Below the pieces are notes generated by a model. It searched no databases, was not told the origin of the DNA, and worked only from the letters and a program-made list of their open reading frames with translations. Positions 1-5,804 of a DNA stretch of 6,003 bases are shown here, piece after piece (the first letter of the stretch is position 1; the number at the start of each line of letters is the position of its first letter). A program made the translations under genes and the position numbers. Location: positions 1 through 6,003 of the forward strand of contig JAFODX010000101.1 of the NCBI GenBank assembly GCA_017380475.1, read 5' to 3'. Source of the stretch: Clostridia bacterium. Its GTDB lineage: Bacteria; Bacillota; Clostridia; UBA1381.

Positions 1-1003
1 CGATTGCTACGAGCTTATAAACTCCGCCCATAACAGGATTTGATTTTGAGGTTATAAGACGTTCACCAACACCGAAAAGGTCTATTTCCGCACCCTGAAT
101 GAGCATATCACGGATAATATATTCATCAAGGGAGTTTGATGCAACAATCTTACAGTCGGGATAACCCGCCTCATCAAGTGCCTTACGGCATTTCTTTGAA
201 AGGTATGTTATATCACCCGAATCTATTCTTACACCCTTAGGACGCTTGCCAAGAGGCTTTAACACCTCATCGAATGCCTTTATTGCATTTGGGAGTCCTG
301 ATTTTAAAACATTATATGTGTCAATTAAAAGTGTTGTGCTGTCGGGGTAGTTCCTTGCATATACACAAAACGCCTCATACTCAGTATCAAACATCTGAAC
401 CCAGCTGTGTGCCATTGTACCAAGCACAGGAACATCAAACTCACTGCCCGTAAGCACATTTGACGTGCCTGCACAGCCGCCTATATATGCCGCACGTGCT
501 CCATATGTTGCCGCATATGCACCCTGTGCACGGCGTGCGCCGAACTCCATAACTGCACGTCCCTGTGCGGCACGTGCTATTCTGTTTGATTTTGTTGCGA
601 TAAGCGTCTGGAAATTTACTGTCAGGAGCAACATTGTTTCAATAAACTGTGCCTCAATAGCCGGACCTTTTACCGTAACTATCGGTTCACCCGGAAATAT
701 CGGCGTACCCTCCGGCACTGCCCATACATCACAGCTGAATTTAAAATTTTCTATATAGTCTAAAAAACCGTCGGAGAACATATACTTACTGCGAAGATAG
801 TCTATGTCCTCTTTTGTAAATTTAAGATTCTTCAGATACTCTATCGCCTGCTCCACACCTGCCATTATCGCAAAACCGCCGCCGTCAGGCACAGAACGGA
901 AGAACATATCAAAATAAACAGTTGTATCTTTATAGCCTTCGTTAAAGAAGCCGTTTGCCATTGTGATTTCATAGAAATCGGTCAGCATTGTGTAGTTATC
1001 CAC
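1..1003 (-). CDS. pncB: Nicotinate phosphoribosyltransferase, 3' end outside the window
   Basis: Catalyses ATP-assisted transfer of phosphoribose from PRPP to nicotinate, giving nicotinate mononucleotide in the cytosolic Preiss-Handler NAD salvage route. About 334 codons are visible. Family members of this type are usually around 480 residues, so roughly the last 145 are missing because the window ends; the frame is intact. Seen in the sequence: the N-terminal TMLTDFYEITMANGFF block (residues 5-20), EFGARRAQG (153-161) followed by YGARAAYIGG (167-176), GTMAHSWV (195-202) with the histidine (H199) expected to be phosphorylated in this family, LIDTYN (226-231), RIDSGD (259-264) and LFGVGERL (309-316). 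The GTG start at 1003 is chosen because a strong AAAGGAGG site lies 6 nt upstream and the family starts just before TMLTD; the next ATG would remove conserved residues. It begins one base after the stop of the upstream membrane-protein gene, suggesting translational coupling. Identity is secure; the functional link to the upstream gene is not. Confidence 0.95.
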   Translation of the reverse strand, partial: MDNYTMLTDFYEITMANGFFNEGYKDTTVYFDMFFRSVPDGGGFAIMAGVEQAIEYLKNLKFTKEDIDYLRSKYMFSDGFLDYIENFKFSCDVWAVPEGTPIFPGEPIVTVKGPAIEAQFIETMLLLTVNFQTLIATKSNRIARAAQGRAVMEFGARRAQGAYAATYGARAAYIGGCAGTSNVLTGSEFDVPVLGTMAHSWVQMFDTEYEAFCVYARNYPDSTTLLIDTYNVLKSGLPNAIKAFDEVLKPLGKRPKGVRIDSGDITYLSKKCRKALDEAGYPDCKIVASNSLDEYIIRDMLIQGAEIDLFGVGERLITSKSNPVMGGVYKLVAI

Positions 1004-1004
1004 G

Positions 1005-3116
1005 TCAGTCCTCCTTTATGCATATAGCCGCACGTACACCCTTTTCGTTCTTTACGTCTGTATGAAGAATAAACCCGTCACTGTTCATAAATCTTGACAT
1101 ATACGTGTTTGACGTGTACGGACACATAACCCAGTACGCATCTTTAACGCCTATATCGTCCATAACTGACAGTGTCGGTATAAATACCTCGTCCTCAACA
1201 AAGTTATGATATGCAGTTTCACCCATATCATATACAAGATTAGGTGTAAAATTCCAATAATGTGCATGGTTTCCGCCCTCGGCTCTGCCACGCTCGTCGT
1301 AGGTTAAAAAGTTCTTGTTCTTTGTTGTTACAATTTGTTTGCGGTCCTTTGCCGAAAACTCAGACAGAAACTCACTGTTGAGCCATGCCCTTAATTCGCT
1401 TTCCTCCCACGAGTTGGAGTTGTCATCAAACGGCATAAATCCCACACACTCCTTTGTGACAAGGAGCAGTGTTCCGTCATCATTCTTTCTTACAATCTCC
1501 CACTTAATGGGCTCACCGTAAAGCTCACCGAAAGTAACCGTCTTTTTCGGGATTGATATATGGAATATTCCTGCGAATAACGCTGCAGCGACCGCAACCT
1601 TTATTCCGTTTCTGAACTTCATTCCTGCAAGCACCACAATTCCCAATGCCAGCAGAATATCTATACAATTTGTGAACAGGAACATATGCTTTGCAATATC
1701 GGCCTCACCATTGCATATAATCGGCAACAACAGATTTACCCATAAGCCCAGAACAAGAATATCAACTGCATATATCATATATTTACGTTGCGGCGTTTCT
1801 GTCTTATGGTTATGAACGTAAAGCACGTTCATAAAAATCATATAGAATGTTATTGCAAGGAACGCAAACAACACAAACCATGGTTCGTACGGAAATTTAA
1901 GTGCCACACGTAATTTTGACCAGCCACTCCACTTGTTCGTAAATTCCATCGGAACCGTTGTTGAGTTTCCGACAACAGGCGGACGGATATATGCAGAGTT
2001 TTCGATTGCATGCAGAGTTTCGTCAAATAACCGTATGGGGTGTTTCAGATAGAATGTCGCAATATCAAACTTTGTTACCTTGTCATAGAAATCTTTCTTA
2101 AACTTTTCGGATTTGATATCAATCGGGTATTCATCCTCATCCATATACGCATGAGTACCTGCAAGCACAGCATATTTTTCATCTACGCCCAGTTCACGTA
2201 AATCTCTTGCAGGGTCGTCACTGTTCTTGGTTATACCCAAAAATACTGCCTGATACGTTGTATCGTTATCCATCCAGTCGGGAATCTGAACATAAAGACC
2301 TATTATGTTTACAATACACAGAACCGACGAAACAATAACGCCTATACGGAATTTTTTATCCTTGCGCATTATAATCATAAGTATTGCAAGAAGTGCAACA
2401 ATCAATGAATATGCGATATTGGCAAGCTTTGAGCCTGCGAAGAAATACAGGGCTATAAAAAAGCCTATAACCTTTGGCACACCCGGGCGTTTATATATAA
2501 GCAACCCAAACGCAATAAGCATCATAAGCGATGTATACTGCAATGGTTCGCCGTAGAACGAGTTAAAATACAAAAGATACCCTGCATCGCAGAATATGAA
2601 TATGAACACAGCAAAAACAACTATCTGCGTTTTAAGTTTTGAGTCATCAAAGAACGTAAATATAACAAACGCCGCCACGCACAGCATACATATATACAGT
2701 AATGCCACATATATAATATTATAGTCCTCCAGCGGTCTCGAACTTACTTTGTTTGCTATTACATTCATTACCTTTGACAGCTTTATTATAAGGAAATGCG
2801 GTGACTTATAAATCTCCTCTTCCTCATTTGTCTGCCACGCCGAAATAAGGGCAGCCCCGAGGTTGTCCTTGTTTTCGAGTTTCATTTTATAGTCCTGTTT
2901 AAATAGGTAATAATGATTCTCGTTGTCCTTGTATTCAATATTGTTTGTTAGAAGAACACGTCTGAAGTCACCGTTATCGCTTAGCCCTACCGGCTCACCC
3001 AGATACAGTACGCACATACATACGATAAAAACTATAACTGCACCTATTGCGGGGAACAAACGGCTTCTTAATATGTTCTTATCTGTTTTTTCTTCCAAAC
3101 AACCACTCTTTTCCAA
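1005..3116 (-). CDS. Polytopic membrane protein (GT-C/WsfD-like) with C-terminal DUF6273 domain
   Basis: About 703 residues. By hydrophobicity and the positive-inside rule I count roughly 11 membrane segments: near 22-40, 133-157, 164-182, 192-208, 215-228, 232-250, 258-276, 410-433, 446-467, 483-498 and 507-522. Large loops at 41-132 and 277-409 would lie outside. The first outer loop has DNGDFRRV (47-54) and a later one FNSFYGEP (184-191). Acidic residues just after the first helix are typical of GT-C glycosyltransferases, and the NSDDPARDLRELG (298-310) to AGTHAY (319-324) stretch recalls clostridial proteins annotated as WsfD-like hexose transferases; that assignment is from memory and tentative. 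Residues about 526-703 form a DUF6273 domain: FGELYGEPIKWEIV (529-542), SWEESELRAWLNSEF (569-583), DEVFIPTLSVM (642-652), a degenerate YWVMCPY (661-667) and GVRAAICI (693-700), predicted extracellular. The 5' end is uncertain: only TTG starts exist (3116, 3098, 3059), none with a good ribosome site, and the first overlaps the U-tract of a terminator. Confidence 0.8.
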   Translation of the reverse strand: MEKSGCLEEKTDKNILRSRLFPAIGAVIVFIVCMCVLYLGEPVGLSDNGDFRRVLLTNNIEYKDNENHYYLFKQDYKMKLENKDNLGAALISAWQTNEEEEIYKSPHFLIIKLSKVMNVIANKVSSRPLEDYNIIYVALLYICMLCVAAFVIFTFFDDSKLKTQIVVFAVFIFIFCDAGYLLYFNSFYGEPLQYTSLMMLIAFGLLIYKRPGVPKVIGFFIALYFFAGSKLANIAYSLIVALLAILMIIMRKDKKFRIGVIVSSVLCIVNIIGLYVQIPDWMDNDTTYQAVFLGITKNSDDPARDLRELGVDEKYAVLAGTHAYMDEDEYPIDIKSEKFKKDFYDKVTKFDIATFYLKHPIRLFDETLHAIENSAYIRPPVVGNSTTVPMEFTNKWSGWSKLRVALKFPYEPWFVLFAFLAITFYMIFMNVLYVHNHKTETPQRKYMIYAVDILVLGLWVNLLLPIICNGEADIAKHMFLFTNCIDILLALGIVVLAGMKFRNGIKVAVAAALFAGIFHISIPKKTVTFGELYGEPIKWEIVRKNDDGTLLLVTKECVGFMPFDDNSNSWEESELRAWLNSEFLSEFSAKDRKQIVTTKNKNFLTYDERGRAEGGNHAHYWNFTPNLVYDMGETAYHNFVEDEVFIPTLSVMDDIGVKDAYWVMCPYTSNTYMSRFMNSDGFILHTDVKNEKGVRAAICIKED
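1010..1017 (-). promoter_or_regulatory. Ribosome binding site of pncB, inside the upstream gene
   Basis: The minus strand reads AAAGGAGG with 6 nt to the GTG start of pncB. It lies within the last codons of the preceding membrane-protein gene, whose TGA stop is one base from the GTG. It decides the GTG start over the in-frame ATG five codons later. Confidence 0.85.
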
Positions 3117-3147
3117 AAAAAACGGATAAAATCTATGATTTTATCCG
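3115..3147 (-). terminator. Strong intrinsic terminator after divIC
   Basis: On the minus strand a perfect 11-bp stem (CGGATAAAATC pairing with GATTTTATCCG, 3147-3137 and 3133-3123) with a 3-nt loop is followed at once by eight U residues (3122-3115). It lies 55 nt past the divIC stop and would end the hup-to-divIC transcript. The same U-tract touches the first possible TTG start of the next gene, so the hairpin could alternatively act as an attenuator for it. The stem has few G-C pairs, so efficiency is not certain. Confidence 0.85.
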
Positions 3148-3202
3148 CACTTTTAATTTTTAACGGATTCTGGTATCCTCATCCGATGCATCCGCAAAAC
3201 GC

Positions 3203-3517
3203 TTATTTATCTCCGGATACATCGTAAAAAATTGTAGCATTGCTTTTTACGAGTCCTAATTTTTCTGATGCAATTCTCTCTATGTACTCGTCAGTATTGA
3301 CCTTTGTTGTTAAATTATCTATCTCTTTCTGACGTTCTTTTTCTTCTTCAATTTTTGCTCTTGTTTCTTCTTCTGCTTTACGGTTAGCGTTTATCGCCGG
3401 AGTCTGCATCAATCCGTTTATGATAAACCAACCTGAAAGCACACAAACTATCGTAATCGTGATTCCTATACTATGCTTTTTGTAATAGTCAATAACCTTG
3501 TTTTTCAGGCGAATCAT
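3203..3517 (-). CDS. divIC: Septum formation initiator DivIC/FtsB-family protein
   Basis: A small bitopic division protein of 104 residues, the usual size. DivIC works with FtsL and DivIB (FtsQ) in the divisome to activate septal wall synthesis. Visible: a short basic cytoplasmic N-terminus (1-16), one membrane segment (about 17-37), a charged coiled coil (about 45-75, rich in E, K, R), then the family signature YIERIASEKLGLV (78-90) and an acidic tail. The position directly after yabP-yabQ is the same as B. subtilis divIC, which separates it from generic FtsB-like proteins. The ATG at 3517 is preceded by AAAGGTGG about 7 nt upstream, inside the end of yabQ; the two genes overlap by 29 nt in different frames. 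A strong intrinsic terminator follows. The S1-domain gene (yabR) that follows divIC in B. subtilis is absent here. Confidence 0.92.
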   Translation of the reverse strand: MIRLKNKVIDYYKKHSIGITITIVCVLSGWFIINGLMQTPAINANRKAEEETRAKIEEEKERQKEIDNLTTKVNTDEYIERIASEKLGLVKSNATIFYDVSGDK

Positions 3518-3935
3518 TTTGTGCCACCTTTCTCAATTTCAAATGTGGTTTCCGTAATTTTTCTACTACTAAAATTTTATACAAAAATGTCCACGGTGTC
3601 AAGAGTATTTTGAAAATAAATTGAATAATTTTGAAAAAAAATCCAAAAATCTTACCGCAGACGTATCTTATCGGCCGTGCGAGCGTGATATGACACACAA
3701 TCGCACCGATTCCGACACCTATAAACTCGAATGCACGGATTTTAAGGCTTATAATCTCCCACATACATATGGAGAACACAACCGCTGTCACAACCCACCA
3801 TAATGCGTCCATAACCCCGTTTATAACAGCTTTTGCACGTATGGTGTTACGCAATGCTTCGGTTATGTTCCAGAGAATTACCGATAGCATACCGCACGCA
3901 ATTGCCGATATAAACGCATACATCTCCGCCGTCAT
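3489..3935 (-). CDS. yabQ: Spore cortex biosynthesis protein YabQ
   Basis: An integral membrane protein of 148 residues, of the size expected for YabQ, which in B. subtilis is made in the mother cell, sits in the forespore outer membrane and is needed for cortex formation. Visible: hydrophobic segments near 5-23, 41-62, 67-86 and 94-121, separated by basic patches (ALRNTIRAK, ARPIR, KLRKPHLKLRK). The pattern of an N-terminal helix, a short basic link and D43-ALWW is typical of the family. The sequence itself is poorly conserved, so the assignment rests on topology plus its place between yabP and divIC. The ATG overlaps the yabP stop in an ATGA junction, with GAGGGG upstream, implying translational coupling. 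It overlaps divIC by 29 nt. A run of eight U in the coding strand (3641-3634) encodes part of the hydrophobic C-terminal segment. Confidence 0.88.
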   Translation of the reverse strand: MTAEMYAFISAIACGMLSVILWNITEALRNTIRAKAVINGVMDALWWVVTAVVFSICMWEIISLKIRAFEFIGVGIGAIVCHITLARPIRYVCGKIFGFFFKIIQFIFKILLTPWTFLYKILVVEKLRKPHLKLRKVAQNDSPEKQGY

Positions 3936-4207
3936 CTGAAAAGCCCCTCGAACAGTCCGCCTTTTTCCTTGCCCTTGCTGTATTTTAAAAGCGATACCGT
4001 ACCGCTTACAGAAAGTTCACCCGTGTCGGTGTTAAGCTTTCCTATATTAAGTGAATTACCTCGAATCAGAAGATGACCGCACGATGTTTTAAGCGTAATT
4101 TCCGTATCCGTGAAGCCTATTACCTCCGATACACCCGTTAAAGTCATAACAGAACGGTTAATAAGTGTTAATGTATGCTCCTTATGCACATTCGGTTTCT
4201 TATCCAT
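3932..4207 (-). CDS. yabP: Sporulation protein YabP
   Basis: A 91-residue soluble protein of the YabP/YqfC family. In B. subtilis yabP is transcribed in the mother cell during sporulation and its product is linked to spore coat/cortex assembly; its biochemical activity is unknown. Visible: HTLTLINRSVMTLTGVSEV (11-29), GFTDTEITLKTSCGHLLIRG (31-50), then LNIGKLNTDTGELSVSGTV (53-71) and LLKYSK (73-78), the repeated short beta-strand pattern of the family. The tail is Gly- and Lys-rich. The ATG at 4207 has a strong GGAGG about 6 nt upstream. It lies 62 nt after rqcP and is joined to yabQ by a 4-nt ATGA overlap. No convincing sigma-E promoter was found in the gap, so sporulation-specific control is inferred from the family and not seen. 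Confidence 0.93.
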   Translation of the reverse strand: MDKKPNVHKEHTLTLINRSVMTLTGVSEVIGFTDTEITLKTSCGHLLIRGNSLNIGKLNTDTGELSVSGTVSLLKYSKGKEKGGLFEGLFR

Positions 4208-4269
4208 AACGCACCTCCGAAAAATTCCGTATTTATACAGTTTATTTTCGGGAACTGCTGTTTAGAACA

Positions 4270-4509
4270 TCAAAGCGGTTTATATAAGTTTTGTGCGTCA
4301 CCCTTTAATACGTGCTCTAAAATGTCTGTTACCTCGTACTTGTTCACACGCTCACCGAGTGTGATTTCAATTACATCTCCGACCTTAACGTCATATGACG
4401 CTTTTACAGGTCTGCCGTTAACTGCGATTCGACCACTGTCACATGCCTCGTTTGCTACGCTTCTTCGCTTTATCAGCCGTGATACTTTAAGATACTTGTC
4501 AATACGCAT
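4270..4509 (-). CDS. rqcP: RqcP (YabO/Hsp15-like) S4-domain RNA-binding protein
   Basis: A 79-residue protein made almost wholly of an S4 RNA-binding domain. The B. subtilis orthologue (YabO, renamed RqcP) binds the stalled 50S subunit with peptidyl-tRNA and, with RqcH, supports alanine tailing of unfinished proteins in ribosome-associated quality control. Visible: MRIDKYLKVSRLIKRRSVAN (1-20) with the basic helix K14-R15-R16, SGRIAVNGRPVKASYDVKVGD (25-45), and IEITLG (47-52). The order of motifs and size match YabO closely, as does its place just before yabP. The ATG at 4509 has GGAGGT 5 nt upstream. It follows hup by 83 nt, a gap filled by a long hairpin. Assignment to RqcP rather than another short S4 protein (for example YlmH or RsuA fragments) is supported by both sequence and synteny. 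Confidence 0.93.
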   Translation of the reverse strand: MRIDKYLKVSRLIKRRSVANEACDSGRIAVNGRPVKASYDVKVGDVIEITLGERVNKYEVTDILEHVLKGDAQNLYKPL

Positions 4510-4525
4510 AACTTACCTCCACATA

Positions 4526-4574
4526 TACGTAATAAGGACGAACAGACATACTGCTCGTCCTCATCTATTACGTA
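4526..4574 (-). other. Long intercistronic hairpin between hup and rqcP
   Basis: On the minus strand a 9-bp outer stem (TACGTAATA, 4574-4566, with TATTACGTA, 4534-4526), a 4-nt bulge (4565-4562), and an 11-bp inner stem (AGGACGAGCAG, 4561-4551, with CTGTTCGTCCT, 4545-4535, one G-U pair) close a 5-nt loop. There is no U-run after it, so it is not a standard terminator. It ends 6 nt before the rqcP ribosome site. Plausible roles are partial termination, 3' protection of the hup message or processing; the role is inferred. Confidence 0.75.
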
Positions 4575-4592
4575 ATCGTTCAATTGTCGCAA

Positions 4593-4868
4593 TTAGCCGT
4601 TTACAACGTCCTTCAAAGCCTTACCAGCCTTGAATGCCGGAACCTTTGATGCAGCGATCTTGATCATTTCGCCAGTTCTGGGGTTCTTGCCTGTTCTAGC
4701 TGCTCTCTCTCTTACTTCGAATGTACCGAAGCCAACAAGCTGAATCTTGTCGCCGTCTGCAAGTGCCTTTGAAATAGCGTTGATTGCTGCTGCAAGTGCC
4801 TTGTCAGCGTCCTTCTTTGAGATTTCAGCTTCCTGAGCGATTGCTGCTACTAACTCCTGCTTTTTCAT
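4593..4868 (-). CDS. hup: HU-family DNA-binding protein
   Basis: A 91-residue histone-like protein, exactly the usual HU length. HU dimers bend and compact DNA across the nucleoid. Visible: the helical dimerisation part [20 protein letters not shown] onwards (1-40), the signature [15 protein letters not shown] (46-60) and KNPRTG (61-66), whose P63 is the residue that intercalates into DNA, then the C-terminal [13 protein letters not shown] (77-89). The ATG at 4868 is chosen because AGGAGG lies 7 nt upstream and it gives the standard N-terminus; the frame remains open to a TTG at 4919, but those 17 codons are 5' leader. Codon use differs from the neighbours (many AGA, GCT and AAG codons), as expected of a highly expressed gene. 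It has its own strong promoter. It sits between mazG and rqcP, where B. subtilis has no HU gene. Confidence 0.97.
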   Translation of the reverse strand: MKKQELVAAIAQEAEISKKDADKALAAAINAISKALADGDKIQLVGFGTFEVRERAARTGKNPRTGEMIKIAASKVPAFKAGKALKDVVNG

Positions 4869-4875
4869 GATTATT

Positions 4876-4881
4876 CCTCCT
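4876..4881 (-). promoter_or_regulatory. Ribosome binding site of hup
   Basis: AGGAGG on the minus strand, 7 nt before the ATG at 4868. It fixes the start of HU and rules out the 17-codon N-terminal extension. Confidence 0.9.
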
Positions 4882-4923
4882 GAATTATTTTTATTATCTG
4901 AAAACCATTTGATTTTCAATACA

Positions 4924-4938
4924 ATACTATTTTAGTAT
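4924..4938. promoter_or_regulatory. Perfect 15-bp palindrome over the hup -10 box
   Basis: ATACTA-TTT-TAGTAT is a perfect 6-3-6 inverted repeat that fully contains the -10 hexamer of the hup promoter. A dimeric repressor bound here would block polymerase. It is AT-rich and short, so chance and the constraint from the -10 box itself are possible explanations. No regulator is identified. Confidence 0.45.
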
Positions 4939-4957
4939 AAAATTACCGCTTTGTCAA
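4929..4957 (-). promoter_or_regulatory. Vegetative (sigma-A type) promoter of hup
   Basis: The minus strand has a perfect -35 TTGACA (4957-4952), a 17-bp spacer and -10 TAAAAT (4934-4929), one base from consensus. Transcription would start near 4922 and give a leader of about 54 nt before hup. It is the only strong promoter I see in the window and lies between the mazG stop and hup, so hup and probably rqcP-yabP-yabQ-divIC can be transcribed apart from mazG. Confidence 0.92.
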
Positions 4958-5002
4958 TAGTTTTAGTGATATTTTTTCACTTTTGCCAAATTTTCGGCGA
5001 TT

Positions 5003-5788
5003 TTACTGTGATTTTACACAATTCCACAGCTCATCAAGCTCTGAAAGTGTCATTTTAGCTATATCAAGTCCCTTGTCTACAGCCATTTTTTCAAGTTTTT
5101 CAAATCTTGAAATGAACTTGTTTGATGCTGCTGTGAGTGCAGTTTCGGGGTCGGTGTCTAAAAATCTGCCAAGGTTAACAACCGAGAACAATAAGTCGCC
5201 GTACTCCTCACGGATATGCGCCTCGTCATTTTCGGTCTGGGCGGATTTTAATTCTTCTATTTCTTCATATACCTTGCTGTATACATCGTCGATGTTGTCC
5301 CAGTCAAACCCGAAACCGCGTGCTTTTTTCTGCACCTTTTCAGCACGCATAAGTGCCGGAAGATACTGCGGTACGTCCTTTAAAATACCCGTATATGTCG
5401 ATATTGCCTTTTCCTTTTTCTTGTTCTTTTCCCAGTTTGTGAGTGCCTCCTCCTCGTTTCCGGCATTATCCTCACCGAAAACGTGCGTGTGGCGTGTGAT
5501 AAGCTTTGTGCAAATCTCGGTTACAATGTCGGTAAAATCGAACGCACCGCGCTCATGTGCAATCTGTGCGTGAAATACCACCTGCAGTAAGACGTCGCCA
5601 AGCTCATTTGCAAACGCTTTATCATCACCGAAATCAAGTGCATCAATCGCCTCATACGTTTCCTCTATCATACTCTTTTTAATCGACTGATGCGTCTGCA
5701 CCCTATCCCACGGACAGCCGTCCGGCTGACGCAAACGCTCCATTATCGCAATTAAATCATCAATTGTGTATTTTTCTTTCAGTTCCAT
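5003..5788 (-). CDS. mazG: MazG nucleoside triphosphate pyrophosphohydrolase
   Basis: Hydrolyses (d)NTPs to the monophosphate and pyrophosphate with Mg2+, a house-cleaning activity against non-canonical nucleotides; in E. coli it also affects (p)ppGpp levels. At 261 residues it matches E. coli MazG and has both tandem domains. N-terminal domain: GCPWDRVQTHQSI (24-36), the EExxE metal site E42/E43/E46 and ExxD E62/D65, then RHTHVFG (99-105) and NWEKNKKKEK (118-127). C-terminal domain: KARGFGFDW (155-163), EExxE E175/E176/E179, EEYGD with E195/D198 (194-198) and NKFISRFEKLE (223-233). The B. subtilis counterpart YabN carries an extra N-terminal tetrapyrrole methylase domain; here a stop and another gene lie just upstream, so that domain is absent. 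The ATG at 5788 has GGGAGAA upstream. It starts 16 nt after a probable hydrolase gene, suggesting co-transcription with it. Confidence 0.96.
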   Translation of the reverse strand: MELKEKYTIDDLIAIMERLRQPDGCPWDRVQTHQSIKKSMIEETYEAIDALDFGDDKAFANELGDVLLQVVFHAQIAHERGAFDFTDIVTEICTKLITRHTHVFGEDNAGNEEEALTNWEKNKKKEKAISTYTGILKDVPQYLPALMRAEKVQKKARGFGFDWDNIDDVYSKVYEEIEELKSAQTENDEAHIREEYGDLLFSVVNLGRFLDTDPETALTAASNKFISRFEKLEKMAVDKGLDIAKMTLSELDELWNCVKSQ

Positions 5789-5804
5789 TTTTCATTCTCC
5801 CGTA

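Noticed and set aside
465..758. Open frame on the plus strand inside pncB
   Set aside because: Opposite strand of a well-conserved part of pncB; Ala-rich product arising from GC-rich codons of the GARRAQG region.
3634..3641. Run of eight identical bases in yabQ as a programmed frameshift site
   Set aside because: The zero-frame product already has the full expected YabQ length and continues into the divIC overlap; no stimulatory structure or overlapping frame product was seen.
4208..4269. Possible sigma-E promoter and RBS-masking hairpin before yabP
   Set aside because: TATAAA-like bases exist but no matching -35 at proper spacing, and the 7-bp CCGAAAA/TTTTCGG pairing has a loop of more than 20 nt and covers only two bases of the ribosome site. 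Too weak to call.
4175..4633. Open frame of 152 codons on the plus strand
   Set aside because: Antisense to the rqcP gene and the flanking gaps; low-complexity translation with no family resemblance and no ribosome site.
4869..4919. In-frame N-terminal extension of HU to a TTG at 4919
   Set aside because: It would make HU 108 residues instead of 91, places the consensus AGGAGG site inside the coding region, and starts almost at the predicted transcription start. It is 5' leader.
4966..4982. Small inverted repeat AGTGA/TCACT after mazG as a terminator
   Set aside because: Only a 5-bp AT-rich stem with a 7-nt loop, and no U-run on the minus strand side.
4983..5573. Open frame of 196 codons on the plus strand
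   Set aside because: Antisense to mazG; Ser- and Phe-rich translation typical of a shadow of an acidic, Lys/Glu-rich gene.
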